Part shown: positions 16,446-23,755 of the stretch, one piece after another
Layout: each line of letters starts with the position of its first letter
Numbering within the stretch: the first letter of the stretch is position 1
Origin: DASRAJ01 sp039920305
Lineage (GTDB): Bacteria; Bacteroidota; Bacteroidia; Chitinophagales; UBA10324
DNA length: 23,755 bases
Reading direction: 5' to 3'
NCBI GenBank assembly: GCA_039920305.1
Contig: JBDSEA010000026.1
Coordinates: 1-23,755, forward strand
The notes under the pieces: generated by a model
The model's input: the letters and a program-made list of their open reading frames with translations, nothing else
The model's database searches: none
Told to the model about the DNA's origin: nothing
Translations under genes and position numbers: made by a program

Positions 16446-17309
16446 ATGATAAAGATCTCTTCACTTACTGTTTTAATTCTTTGTATCCGCATTGCCGTGG
16501 CCCAAATTCCTAATTCAGATTTCGAATCCTGGACGGATTACGGGTCTTTTGAAGACCCCGGGCAATGGTATACACAAAATATTTTATACGGAGGGGATCC
16601 CGAGCTTGTTCGAAGTACCATTGAATCCTACAGTGGTGTTTTTGCTGCAAGAATGGAAAATAAGGAAGACGATAATGGAAATGTGATAAGAGCGATAATG
16701 ATCAGCGGGACCCATGCATTAAATGATGCTCCCGGCTTTGCATATAATAAACGGCCCTCCTCACTGAAGGGATTCTATACGTTCAGCCCGAAGGATGATG
16801 ACTCATGCTCAGTCAAAGTTTCTTTATGGAAATATAACCAATCAACCATGCAAAGGGATTTGATCGGTTACGGCTCCCTTAACTCAGCTGAGGATATTGA
16901 ATATTATACAATGTTCAGCATTCCAGTTACCTATGTTTCTTCCCTTGATCCGGATACAGCGGTTATTGAATGCTATGCAGGAAGAATTAATGGCTATGCA
17001 GAGGGCAGCCGCCTGATAATTGATGCCCTGGAATTTGAAGAAGTGGCTACCCCTGTTGAGGAGATCAGATCAGAAACCCTTTCGGTGTTTCCAAATCCAG
17101 CATCAGAATTTTTCATGATCAGGGCAGGTAAGTATGCCGCAAAAATTCAATTAACCGATACACGTGGTGTGGTTTTGCAAACAGTTGTTTTATCAAATCC
17201 AATTGATGAGATAAGAGTTGCAGTGAAGGACTTAAAAGGATTGTACTTCGTGAAAGCGCTCAGCAATGATTCAGTAGTGCTTAGTAATCAAAAAATATTT
17301 TTGCAATAG
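16446..17309 (+). CDS. PCMD-like secreted protein with T9SS domain
   Basis: A 287-residue secreted protein. Signal peptide MIKISSLTVLILCIRIAVAQ precedes IPNSDFESWTDYGSFEDPGQW, the opening typical of the PCMD (putative carbohydrate metabolism) / carbohydrate-binding jelly-roll family. Later strands include SSLKGFYTFSPKDDDSCSVKVSLWK and RLIIDALEFEE, which match the G-x-Y-x-F and x-D-D-x-x-x-E patterns of that fold. The T9SS type A domain starts LSVFPNPASEFFMI and ends NQKIFLQ. It probably binds or helps process glycans at the surface, but no catalytic site is known. It follows the cytochrome-like lipoprotein by 33 bases. Confidence 0.82.
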   Translation: MIKISSLTVLILCIRIAVAQIPNSDFESWTDYGSFEDPGQWYTQNILYGGDPELVRSTIESYSGVFAARMENKEDDNGNVIRAIMISGTHALNDAPGFAYNKRPSSLKGFYTFSPKDDDSCSVKVSLWKYNQSTMQRDLIGYGSLNSAEDIEYYTMFSIPVTYVSSLDPDTAVIECYAGRINGYAEGSRLIIDALEFEEVATPVEEIRSETLSVFPNPASEFFMIRAGKYAAKIQLTDTRGVVLQTVVLSNPIDEIRVAVKDLKGLYFVKALSNDSVVLSNQKIFLQ

Positions 17310-17570
17310 AATATTGCTTGCCCTTCAAACCAGGTTTTTTCTTTAAAAATTCAGATCCTTATTTTAGAATGGGAATCTTTCGGATTTTAATCTGATAAGA
17401 AATGTTCTTGATAAAGCATTATATTCACTTTGCCTCAAGGCACAAGGGGTGATCTGTTCACAGATTGTAGTGAACATCATATCGTTTCATTACCATCCGC
17501 TATTTTTCCTTTACTTCTGCTGAGGGTGATGGGGAACTATTCCTCAAAAGCAATGATAAGGCCTTCCTTC
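17310..17570. other. Intergenic region between convergent genes
   Basis: These 261 bases lie between two converging stops. They hold the hairpin at 17455-17476 and a small TGCC-TCAA-GGCA stem at about 17431-17442. I see no open frame with protein character here. Confidence 0.5.
17455..17476. terminator. Hairpin between convergent T9SS genes
   Basis: TGTTCAC (17455-17461) and GTGAACA (17470-17476) are perfectly complementary around an 8-base loop. Being between converging genes, it could end either transcript, but no T-run follows directly. Confidence 0.4.
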
Positions 17571-19592
17571 TCAAAATAAGAGTTTGCAAGAAAAATGAAT
17601 TTCCTTTGAAGACACCCTGATCAGATAAACTGAGCCGGGAAGCTTAATAGGAAAGGAAGTAAATCCGGCAGGCAAATCAAGCTCCTCATGCAAAACAGTA
17701 CGACCCAGCTGATCATAAACATCAATAGCAGCCCGTTGAGCATCTGTTACATTTAATACAAGTGAATATCCATCCTGTGTTTTTAATATTGAGATAATTT
17801 CTGAAGACTCTGGTAACGCTTCAGCTTTGTTGCCACAATTAGAGGCCGTAAGCTTGATGGTTGAGCCTGCTTTCTTGATTTTGATTCCCTTAAGTGTAAT
17901 TGGATCGTCCCCGCGAACAAAACTTCCTGACTGAAGAAGCTGATTGTCTACATCGTAGTTAGTCCAGGTAATGGTTTGAGATGTTGAAGGGTCGAATTTC
18001 TGGGTTCGCCGGAGCGTAATATCTGACTTACAGCTGCTATACTGGTTTTGATCCTCCTGCCCGTCAACATAAAGAGTTTTAATAAAGCAATTAATGGTAT
18101 AACTACACTTCTTATCCACGATGGAATTATCATCCCAATCAAGATATCCGTTTATAGCTCCGTATGCATCTCCCTCATTCGGATCACCGGTACCGGGATC
18201 CTGATTGATGGTGCAATTAGAGAATGCAGGAAATGACCGGTTGGTATAAAACCTGGTATAATCGGTTTTTGTTTCGCTGCTGGTGAATTGTGCATCTTTG
18301 CCATTATGGACGCGCTGATCCCAAAACCACGTGCCACCCTGCTGATAAGCATTCACCGTATCATAATAATGAAACTTCTGAGCCCATCCAGCTTTGGTAT
18401 CGTTCTTACCATTGATTCCCTGCCCATAGGGTATCCCATTGGGCTGGTTGATCCGGTACCAGTTGCGGAAATCTGTAAAATCCCATATAACAATAGGATC
18501 GGAAGTGCCCGGATAATTGATATCGGTTGGGAGCTTGCAGCTTACACTTCCAAGCTGATGCTCTCGCTTATCACCTGCCGCAGGTTTGTAAATATAGGGT
18601 GGAGAAGTTACGTAAAATGATGATATCTCGGCAGGAATATTCATGGCAGTGAGTATTGCGCCAAAACCATTGTGAGAATTACCGGTCATGTAAACTCTGC
18701 TGCTGTCAATACCCTGCTGATGCTTAACCCACCGGATAATTGCCTGTGTACACACCTGGGTGTAGGTTTTGATAACTCCCGTTGTTGCGACCGGATTGCT
18801 GCCGTTACTCAAATACATATTGTAGCCTTCGTGGTATCCGATCCAATAACTGTTTTGTCCGTTAGGAAGCCAGTCATCAAGCTGAAGCATATTGCAATCA
18901 CTGCAGAAATCGCTATCAAGTTTTTTAAATGGATTCTGATCCTGAAACTGGATACACAATGGCTGATCATTATAATTACCACGCTTTTGCAGCGTGAAGT
19001 TGTAACCAAATGAACCAACATTGTTAAATGCATGCCAGTGAACTGCATCCTGATTATTTCCCCATATCACATATTCATAGCTGATATCACCATTGCTTTG
19101 CTCGGTTATTGCTTGTAAGACAGCCTGAGGCGCCGCAACCGATTCTAAAACCGGCAGGAGCAAGCTGTTGCTTTCGGATATAATCCCTTTATCCTCCTTG
19201 TTATTTTCCAGATTTGTTACCGTGACTGCATAATAATATAAGCTTGAAGAAGTGCAGGTTGCAACATACAATCCACGATCACTGGCCAGGGGGGGATTAT
19301 TATTTTTGATTACAAAATAAAAATCATCGTTCTGCAACTCAGATTTGCGCAGGTTTTTTGCAGAATTATCCCGCACATATCCAAGATAATTATTGTTTGT
19401 TAATTGCAGCGAAGTAAGAATTGGTGTCTTGGAGCGATAAATATTATATTGCAAATTAGTTGCAGTCGGAACTTTCCAGTTAAGAAAGATTTGTCCGCTT
19501 TGATAGGTCGCAGTTAATTGCTTAATGGAATAACCGTAACCCGATGTAGTAATGCATCCTATTGCAAAGATTATCAAAATAATTTTTATCAT
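17571..19592 (-). CDS. Secreted serine-hydrolase-like protein with FN3-like and T9SS-like regions
   Basis: A 673-residue exported protein. Signal peptide MIKIILIIFAIGCITTSGYG; an FN3-like module (~20-150, with IFLNWKVPTATNLQYNIYRS); then an alpha/beta-hydrolase-like region whose nucleophile elbow is RVYMTGNSHNGFGA, with S306 as candidate nucleophile. The elbow reads G-x-S-x-N, not G-x-S-x-G. WFWDQRVHNGKDAQF is a candidate catalytic-His segment, and YVDGQED may carry the acid. The C-terminal ~75 residues resemble a T9SS domain (IDVYDQLGRTV...PGSVYLIRVSS), though the opening PNP motif is missing. PHB-depolymerase-like or carbohydrate esterase activity is the best guess; substrate unknown. A sulfatase with a similar FN3-enzyme-CTD layout lies upstream on the same strand. 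Confidence 0.68.
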   Translation of the reverse strand: MIKIILIIFAIGCITTSGYGYSIKQLTATYQSGQIFLNWKVPTATNLQYNIYRSKTPILTSLQLTNNNYLGYVRDNSAKNLRKSELQNDDFYFVIKNNNPPLASDRGLYVATCTSSSLYYYAVTVTNLENNKEDKGIISESNSLLLPVLESVAAPQAVLQAITEQSNGDISYEYVIWGNNQDAVHWHAFNNVGSFGYNFTLQKRGNYNDQPLCIQFQDQNPFKKLDSDFCSDCNMLQLDDWLPNGQNSYWIGYHEGYNMYLSNGSNPVATTGVIKTYTQVCTQAIIRWVKHQQGIDSSRVYMTGNSHNGFGAILTAMNIPAEISSFYVTSPPYIYKPAAGDKREHQLGSVSCKLPTDINYPGTSDPIVIWDFTDFRNWYRINQPNGIPYGQGINGKNDTKAGWAQKFHYYDTVNAYQQGGTWFWDQRVHNGKDAQFTSSETKTDYTRFYTNRSFPAFSNCTINQDPGTGDPNEGDAYGAINGYLDWDDNSIVDKKCSYTINCFIKTLYVDGQEDQNQYSSCKSDITLRRTQKFDPSTSQTITWTNYDVDNQLLQSGSFVRGDDPITLKGIKIKKAGSTIKLTASNCGNKAEALPESSEIISILKTQDGYSLVLNVTDAQRAAIDVYDQLGRTVLHEELDLPAGFTSFPIKLPGSVYLIRVSSKEIHFSCKLLF

Positions 19593-19985
19593 GTGTGTGT
19601 GATTAAAGTGTGATGGTGGCTAAAGTAAAAAGGATATTGAAATCACCAAATATTTTTTATTGAAATAGTTTCAATTAAAAAATAATATCTAAATTGGGTT
19701 AACTAATATAACCATTAACCCTTAGAAATTTAAATTTTAATTACTACACTGTTTATAATAAAAATTGATTACCCAAATGAGATCGGGAGATTACAGTGCA
19801 GCCTTATTTTAATTATATTATATCAATCAACAATAGGTGAATAGCAGTGTTCGCCCAATCAACTGCAGAGAAATTAAATTCTATGGATTAATAGAACACA
19901 TTTAATTATCCATTACGTTTCATTTATCCAATGCCAAAACAAAGGAAACATACAATTTAACGATGACGGAATCCGGCCTTAATTC
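19593..19985. other. 393-bp AT-rich intergenic region with inverted repeats
   Basis: This should hold the promoter of the downstream hydrolase gene and the 3' end of the sulfatase transcript. I see no gene. It contains the palindrome at 19659-19675 and a second inverted repeat, GGGTTAA (19696-19702) with TTAACCC (19715-19721), spaced by 12 bases. No exact minus-strand TAnnTTTG box was found. Confidence 0.5.
19659..19675. promoter_or_regulatory. 7-3-7 palindrome upstream of the hydrolase gene
   Basis: ATTGAAA-TAG-TTTCAAT is a perfect inverted repeat 67 bases upstream of the hydrolase start codon. A third, direct ATTGAAA copy lies at 19636-19642. The half-site equals the core of the palindrome at 138-154. 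The site is a candidate operator; the low-complexity sequence around it lowers confidence. Confidence 0.35.
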
Positions 19986-22214
19986 TTATTGAAGAGTAAA
20001 CTTTCGGGTAAAATATTGATTACCCTTTTTCACACTCACCATATACAAACCTGCTTCCCATTCTGCCTTTACAATTAGTTTAAAAGAATTTGTTTCAGGC
20101 ATTTTCTTAAAATAAACCACTTCGTTTAATAAGTTAGAAATGGTTATTGATATATCTTCCCTCACTTCATCATTAAAATTAACAATAAAGTACTCTGATG
20201 CGGGGTTAGGATACACTTCAAGATTCTTCAGATTATATGCCTGATCTTCTTCATTCTCTTCCCTTGTTAATTTAGGATTACTAAGATTACAATCCAGTAA
20301 GCCAGGATTATTATCTCCCAGTGCATTTTTGATACTGTCAAGCACCGTCCTGTAGCTTGCAATAGTTGATGAAAAGGTTGTGTTATTGATCTGGTTTGTA
20401 TTTTCCTTAGGATCATTTACAAGATCATAAAATTCTTCTGTTATTTCTGTGCAATATGTTTTTATATAAATATATTCATTGGATCTTACAGCCCGTAATG
20501 CAGGTGTAGGTCCATCACCTGCAAATTGATAATAAAAATACTTTCGGGAAATATTTCCCTTGTAGAGCTGATTTAGTGAGGAGCCGTCCATTCCGAAGGT
20601 ATCCGGAATACCCGCTGCATCTAATAATGTCGGAGCTATGTCAACATTAAACGTCATGAGGGAAGTATTCACCACTCCCGGTGTAAACCAGGCCGGATAC
20701 CGGATGAACATCGGTACGCGAATAGATTCTTCAAGTGCCAGTTGTTTCGCTTTAAGCTTATGCTCGCCCGAAAGATATCCGTTATCAGAAGTGAAAATTA
20801 TGAGGGTGCTATCCAGGGTTCCTTTAGTGGTAAGCCAGTTCATTATCGCGGTCATATTTACTTCTGCACCGTATAAGCATTGAAAGTCTGCAAGTTTTGC
20901 TGAATCAGTCTGATTTTCTTCAAGGGTCCAGTTATGACCACTGGAATACAGATATGAAGGATAATTTTCCGTGTAACGGTAAAAGTTATCAGGGAAAGGC
21001 ATGGTTTCATTGGTAAAAAGCGACATATCCTGGCTACGTGATAAGGTGGGGGCATGCGGGATGCGGGTAAAAAACATCAGGCAAAATTTCTGTCCTGCAG
21101 GAACACGGTTTAGAAATGTAATTGCGAGATTCTGATAAACATCAGTAATATGGCCGTTTATTGAAGTATCTTTTCCGTTGATTTTATATGGAGGATCGTT
21201 AAAAATGTTACCATCACTTGTTGCCCACCAGTCAAAGCCCTTCGGATCGCCCTGGAACTGTCCGTACTTTCCCACAAACCCGGTGTAATAACCTGCGTCC
21301 TGAAGAATTTTTTGCACCAGGGGAATTCCGTCATATTGCCTGGTAATATTGTCTATTGCTCCATGATGTGAAGCATAAAGGCCTGAGTAAATTGAAACAC
21401 GGCTGGGTGCACATTGAGAGGTAGTAGGAAATGAATAGACAAAGTTGATGCCTTCACTTGCTAGCCGATTAATACTTGGCGTATTGAACCATGCCGGGCC
21501 GCCTGCAGGAATATATGGATCGTATCTTCCATCATCCAGAACGAAGATCACCATATTTGGTTTAAGGGATGATACTGTCTGTCCCTGCGGGGGCGCCACA
21601 ATCGTATCTCCTGAATTAACGCGTAAGCTTTTAGTCCACTTTGATGTGTCAATTCCGGATTGCGCCTGAACCTGAAAATCGTATGAAGTATTGGTTAGCA
21701 GATTATTTACGACGAAGGAGGTCGTATTAATATTCCTTAATACTGTCCAGGGATGGGTAGCCGTAATGTGATATCGAAAATTATAAGATGAAACGGGACA
21801 ATGTTCTATCCAGGAAAATGAAACGGTTGTGCCTGCCACTTCTGTGGTTTTCAGAGAATCAGGAACTGTTACTAACGGTGTTGTCTTTTGTGCATTTTTA
21901 TATTGTGATCCGGAACCATCTGAGCAAAAGGATGCCACACCGAATTTATATGCACTGTCACCAACGAGATTGGTGAAGGTATAAGTGGTTCCTGTGATTT
22001 GCGTATTTACCATCGTCCATCCGCTGATGTTCCTGAACCGGTAACGTACCTTATAGTATGCCGCATCGGGCACGGCAGTCCATGTTATGGTAGCATCACA
22101 GCTTGTTATTTTGATTACCGTAACTACTGAGGGTTTCGGCAAAGTGCATTGGGCAACAGCGGATTGACGAAGAAAAATCAAAATCAAGAGGGTGAATATG
22201 AAGCAGTATTTCAT
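19986..22214 (-). CDS. Secreted FN3-FN3-sulfatase with T9SS domain
   Basis: A 742-residue secreted sulfatase counted from the ATG at 22214. A TTG two codons upstream is less likely. Signal peptide to ~VAQ; two FN3 domains (~25-205, each with a W...Y.V(R/Q)YR and T.Y.F...L..x(T/S).Y.F.V pattern); the sulfatase domain (~215-640); a T9SS type A domain from LEVYPNPASEYFIV to the end. Active-site features: D227-D228 (metal), C268 in SQCAPSR (converted to formylglycine in the CxPSR class) with R272, the SHHG pair, GK in VGKYGQF, IPHAP, and D477-N478 in TSDNGYLSGEH. The usual KxH of GKWHLG is KYG here, recalling the GNS/Sulf-type GKYLN. It likely desulfates an extracellular polysaccharide; no sulfatase-maturing enzyme is seen in this window. 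Confidence 0.92.
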   Translation of the reverse strand: MKYCFIFTLLILIFLRQSAVAQCTLPKPSVVTVIKITSCDATITWTAVPDAAYYKVRYRFRNISGWTMVNTQITGTTYTFTNLVGDSAYKFGVASFCSDGSGSQYKNAQKTTPLVTVPDSLKTTEVAGTTVSFSWIEHCPVSSYNFRYHITATHPWTVLRNINTTSFVVNNLLTNTSYDFQVQAQSGIDTSKWTKSLRVNSGDTIVAPPQGQTVSSLKPNMVIFVLDDGRYDPYIPAGGPAWFNTPSINRLASEGINFVYSFPTTSQCAPSRVSIYSGLYASHHGAIDNITRQYDGIPLVQKILQDAGYYTGFVGKYGQFQGDPKGFDWWATSDGNIFNDPPYKINGKDTSINGHITDVYQNLAITFLNRVPAGQKFCLMFFTRIPHAPTLSRSQDMSLFTNETMPFPDNFYRYTENYPSYLYSSGHNWTLEENQTDSAKLADFQCLYGAEVNMTAIMNWLTTKGTLDSTLIIFTSDNGYLSGEHKLKAKQLALEESIRVPMFIRYPAWFTPGVVNTSLMTFNVDIAPTLLDAAGIPDTFGMDGSSLNQLYKGNISRKYFYYQFAGDGPTPALRAVRSNEYIYIKTYCTEITEEFYDLVNDPKENTNQINNTTFSSTIASYRTVLDSIKNALGDNNPGLLDCNLSNPKLTREENEEDQAYNLKNLEVYPNPASEYFIVNFNDEVREDISITISNLLNEVVYFKKMPETNSFKLIVKAEWEAGLYMVSVKKGNQYFTRKFTLQ

Positions 22215-22336
22215 GGACAATTAAGTTTGTTAGGATAACATGAAATTCATCTTTTACTTGGAATCCAAGAAAAAAGTTACAGCAAACACAAAAAAAATTA
22301 ATTATTAATGGTTAGCCGGGTAAGAGCAATTCTACT

Positions 22337-23113
22337 TTAAAAGTGATAAAGCTTAAGGGTATCAGGTTTCAGTTCATACAACCTGTTATTTTCCAGTCTT
22401 ACGCTCAGAAGGCTTGTATCAGGCAGGGTGTAATATTTTTCTTCAAGAGATTTCATATGATAAGAATGCATCCGGTAATCCTTACGGAAAAATATACGGT
22501 CATCCCGCACCTGGAATTCTGTGATATTTTTGAATGGGAGGGTTTCATAATAAACGCCATAAACATCAAATAGCAGAATCCCCAGCGAGGTATCACTTAG
22601 AAAAAGATGCTGGTTTTCTTCCTGCATAAAAACGGGATGAATGGCATACCCCAGTTGCTGAAACATATCAGTGCTTTCCAGGGTAACCAGTCCGTTGCGA
22701 TCAATTTTTTTAAGCTTGAAATCGTTCTCATCAAAAACCCAGATATTATTATCACGCGGAGAAAAACAAAGAGCGTGATAATCAATAATACCGAGAGGCT
22801 TAAGAGAAATAGAACCCATCTCACTCAGGGTATTATCCAGCATCATGACGGTACCGTAATCCGGATAGGAAAGAATCAGTTTCAGCGGATTAGTCGCATC
22901 CACGAGCTTTAATTGCCCAAAGCGGTTTTGATTGTAACTGAAAAGGGTTTGGCCGGCCGAATCAATTTTCACCAGGGAATTGCCTGCGGTTATCAGGTAA
23001 GCATTTTGCAAATAATCAGTGGTAAGGAATATCGCATTCACATTCAGTGCTGCGATGAGTATCCAGTTTAATGCTATTTGCGTAACCACAGGTATTGCGA
23101 AAAAAATACACAT
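22337..23113 (-). CDS. Membrane-anchored propeller-like protein of unknown function
   Basis: A 258-residue protein starting at the ATG at 23113. Residues ~1-32 are hydrophobic (IPVVTQIALNWILIAALNVNAIFL) and act as an anchor or uncleaved signal. The rest is a series of short beta repeats with the LVKIDSAGQTLFSYN, NNIWVFDENDFKLKKID and LGILLFDVYGVYYETL pattern, suggesting a small beta-propeller facing the periplasm. I recognise no catalytic motif or named family. It lies 95 bases downstream of a MoxR-type ATPase gene on the same strand and may be co-transcribed with it. It has no T9SS domain. Confidence 0.68.
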   Translation of the reverse strand: MCIFFAIPVVTQIALNWILIAALNVNAIFLTTDYLQNAYLITAGNSLVKIDSAGQTLFSYNQNRFGQLKLVDATNPLKLILSYPDYGTVMMLDNTLSEMGSISLKPLGIIDYHALCFSPRDNNIWVFDENDFKLKKIDRNGLVTLESTDMFQQLGYAIHPVFMQEENQHLFLSDTSLGILLFDVYGVYYETLPFKNITEFQVRDDRIFFRKDYRMHSYHMKSLEEKYYTLPDTSLLSVRLENNRLYELKPDTLKLYHF

Positions 23114-23208
23114 AGATTAGAAATCCGGAATTGCATTTTCGTTTCACCAAATTAATAAAGTTGTGATATCATCTCTGGGCCGGTTAAAATACCGGTTTAT
23201 CAGCTTGA

Positions 23209-23755
23209 TCAGAGAATCTTCCGGACAATATCTTCCACCGAGATGTTTTCTGCTTCCGCTTTATAGTTTCTGATGATGCGATGTCGCAGAATGGGCGTAG
23301 CAACGGCTTTCACATCTTCGATATCGGGAGAATATTTGCCATTAATAGCAGCATGGCATTTCGCACCGAGCACCAGAAACTGCGAAGCCCGTGGGCCGGC
23401 ACCCCAGGATACATAATCATTGATTATTTGCGGAGCTTCACTTTCTGCCGGCCTGGTTTTACGGGCCAGGGTTACGGCGTAGCTCATCACATTCTCAGCC
23501 ACCGGTATTTTCCGTATAAGCTGCTGGAAGTACTGAATATCAGATGCAGAAATGATCTTACCAAGGTTACTTTTCCGGTTTGAGGTGGTGTTTTTTACCA
23601 TGGCCATTTCTTCATCGTTACTCAAATATTCAAGTTTAATATTGAACATGAAGCGATCAAGCTGGGCTTCAGGAAGAGGATAAGTTCCTTCCTGCTCAAT
23701 GGGATTTTGGGTGGCAAGGACAAAAAAGGGAAGGGGAAGTGAATGCAGCTGCCCA
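23209..23755 (-). CDS. MoxR-family AAA+ ATPase, C-terminal part
   Basis: The gene runs off the right edge, so its N-terminus (Walker A and probably Walker B) is not visible. The first complete codon is at 23754-23752. Visible: sensor-1-type [26 protein letters not shown], with the Arg of the DRF motif, then the C-terminal lid domain with [23 protein letters not shown] and the ILRHRII motif typical of MoxR. These chaperone-like ATPases act with VWA- and DUF58-type proteins in complex maturation and stress resistance. Here the gene downstream is a propeller-like protein and not a DUF58 protein, an unusual neighbour. The C-terminal end is intact. Confidence 0.92.
   Translation of the reverse strand, partial: GQLHSLPLPFFVLATQNPIEQEGTYPLPEAQLDRFMFNIKLEYLSNDEEMAMVKNTTSNRKSNLGKIISASDIQYFQQLIRKIPVAENVMSYAVTLARKTRPAESEAPQIINDYVSWGAGPRASQFLVLGAKCHAAINGKYSPDIEDVKAVATPILRHRIIRNYKAEAENISVEDIVRKIL

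Noticed and set aside
23180..23195. CCGGT/ACCGG stem in the gap after moxR as a terminator
   Set aside because: Only five pairs, and no T-run on the moxR transcript side; too weak.
1..23755. tRNA, rRNA, riboswitch, transposase or phage genes
   Set aside because: None was recognised by eye in the intergenic regions on either strand; a covariance-model scan was not possible here.

Overview
The window reads as chromosomal DNA of a Bacteroidota bacterium, probably Chitinophagales- or Sphingobacteriales-like. Reasons: at least five, probably six, proteins end in type IX secretion (T9SS) type A sorting domains with a PNP-type motif; promoter boxes fit the Bacteroidota TAnnTTTG form; SBBP-repeat, PKD, FN3 and PCMD-like secreted proteins are present; and SerRS carries the NGSALALPR variant of motif 3. 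No rRNA, tRNA, CRISPR array, transposase or phage gene was seen.

Region 1 (1-8.3 kb) is mostly housekeeping. It begins with a divergent pair of kinases: a truncated BadF/NAGK-type ASKHA kinase on the minus strand and a PfkB sugar kinase on the plus strand. A T9SS cargo protein follows. Next is a compact Fe-S assembly operon, iscS-iscU-iscA, on the minus strand. Methylmalonyl-CoA epimerase lies divergent from iscS, and a MarC-family membrane protein converges on it. A 1-Cys peroxiredoxin with a one-base frame break and then serS complete the region. A perfect 17-nt palindrome overlaps the predicted iscS start site and resembles a PerR/Fur box.

Region 2 (8.3-22.3 kb) is an envelope and secretome block. 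It holds a small putative secreted peptide, a PorT-like outer-membrane barrel, two tandem seven-repeat propeller-like T9SS proteins (one a 1295-residue SBBP/PKD/Ig-like protein), a di-haem-type lipoprotein paired with a PCMD-like T9SS protein, a secreted serine-hydrolase-like protein with an FN3-like module, and a secreted FN3-FN3-sulfatase with a formylglycine-type CAPSR motif. The layout suggests cell-surface adhesion and breakdown of sulfated or esterified substrates, but the substrate cannot be read from the sequence.

Region 3 (22.3 kb to end) holds a membrane-anchored or exported propeller-like protein of unknown function and the 3' part of a MoxR-family AAA+ ATPase, both on the minus strand.

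No clearly new defence or mobile system was found. The points most worth checking are the peroxiredoxin frame break at an in-frame A7 slippery run, the palindromic operator at iscS, the nested 31-nt palindrome at the serS promoter, and the T9SS hydrolase/sulfatase block.
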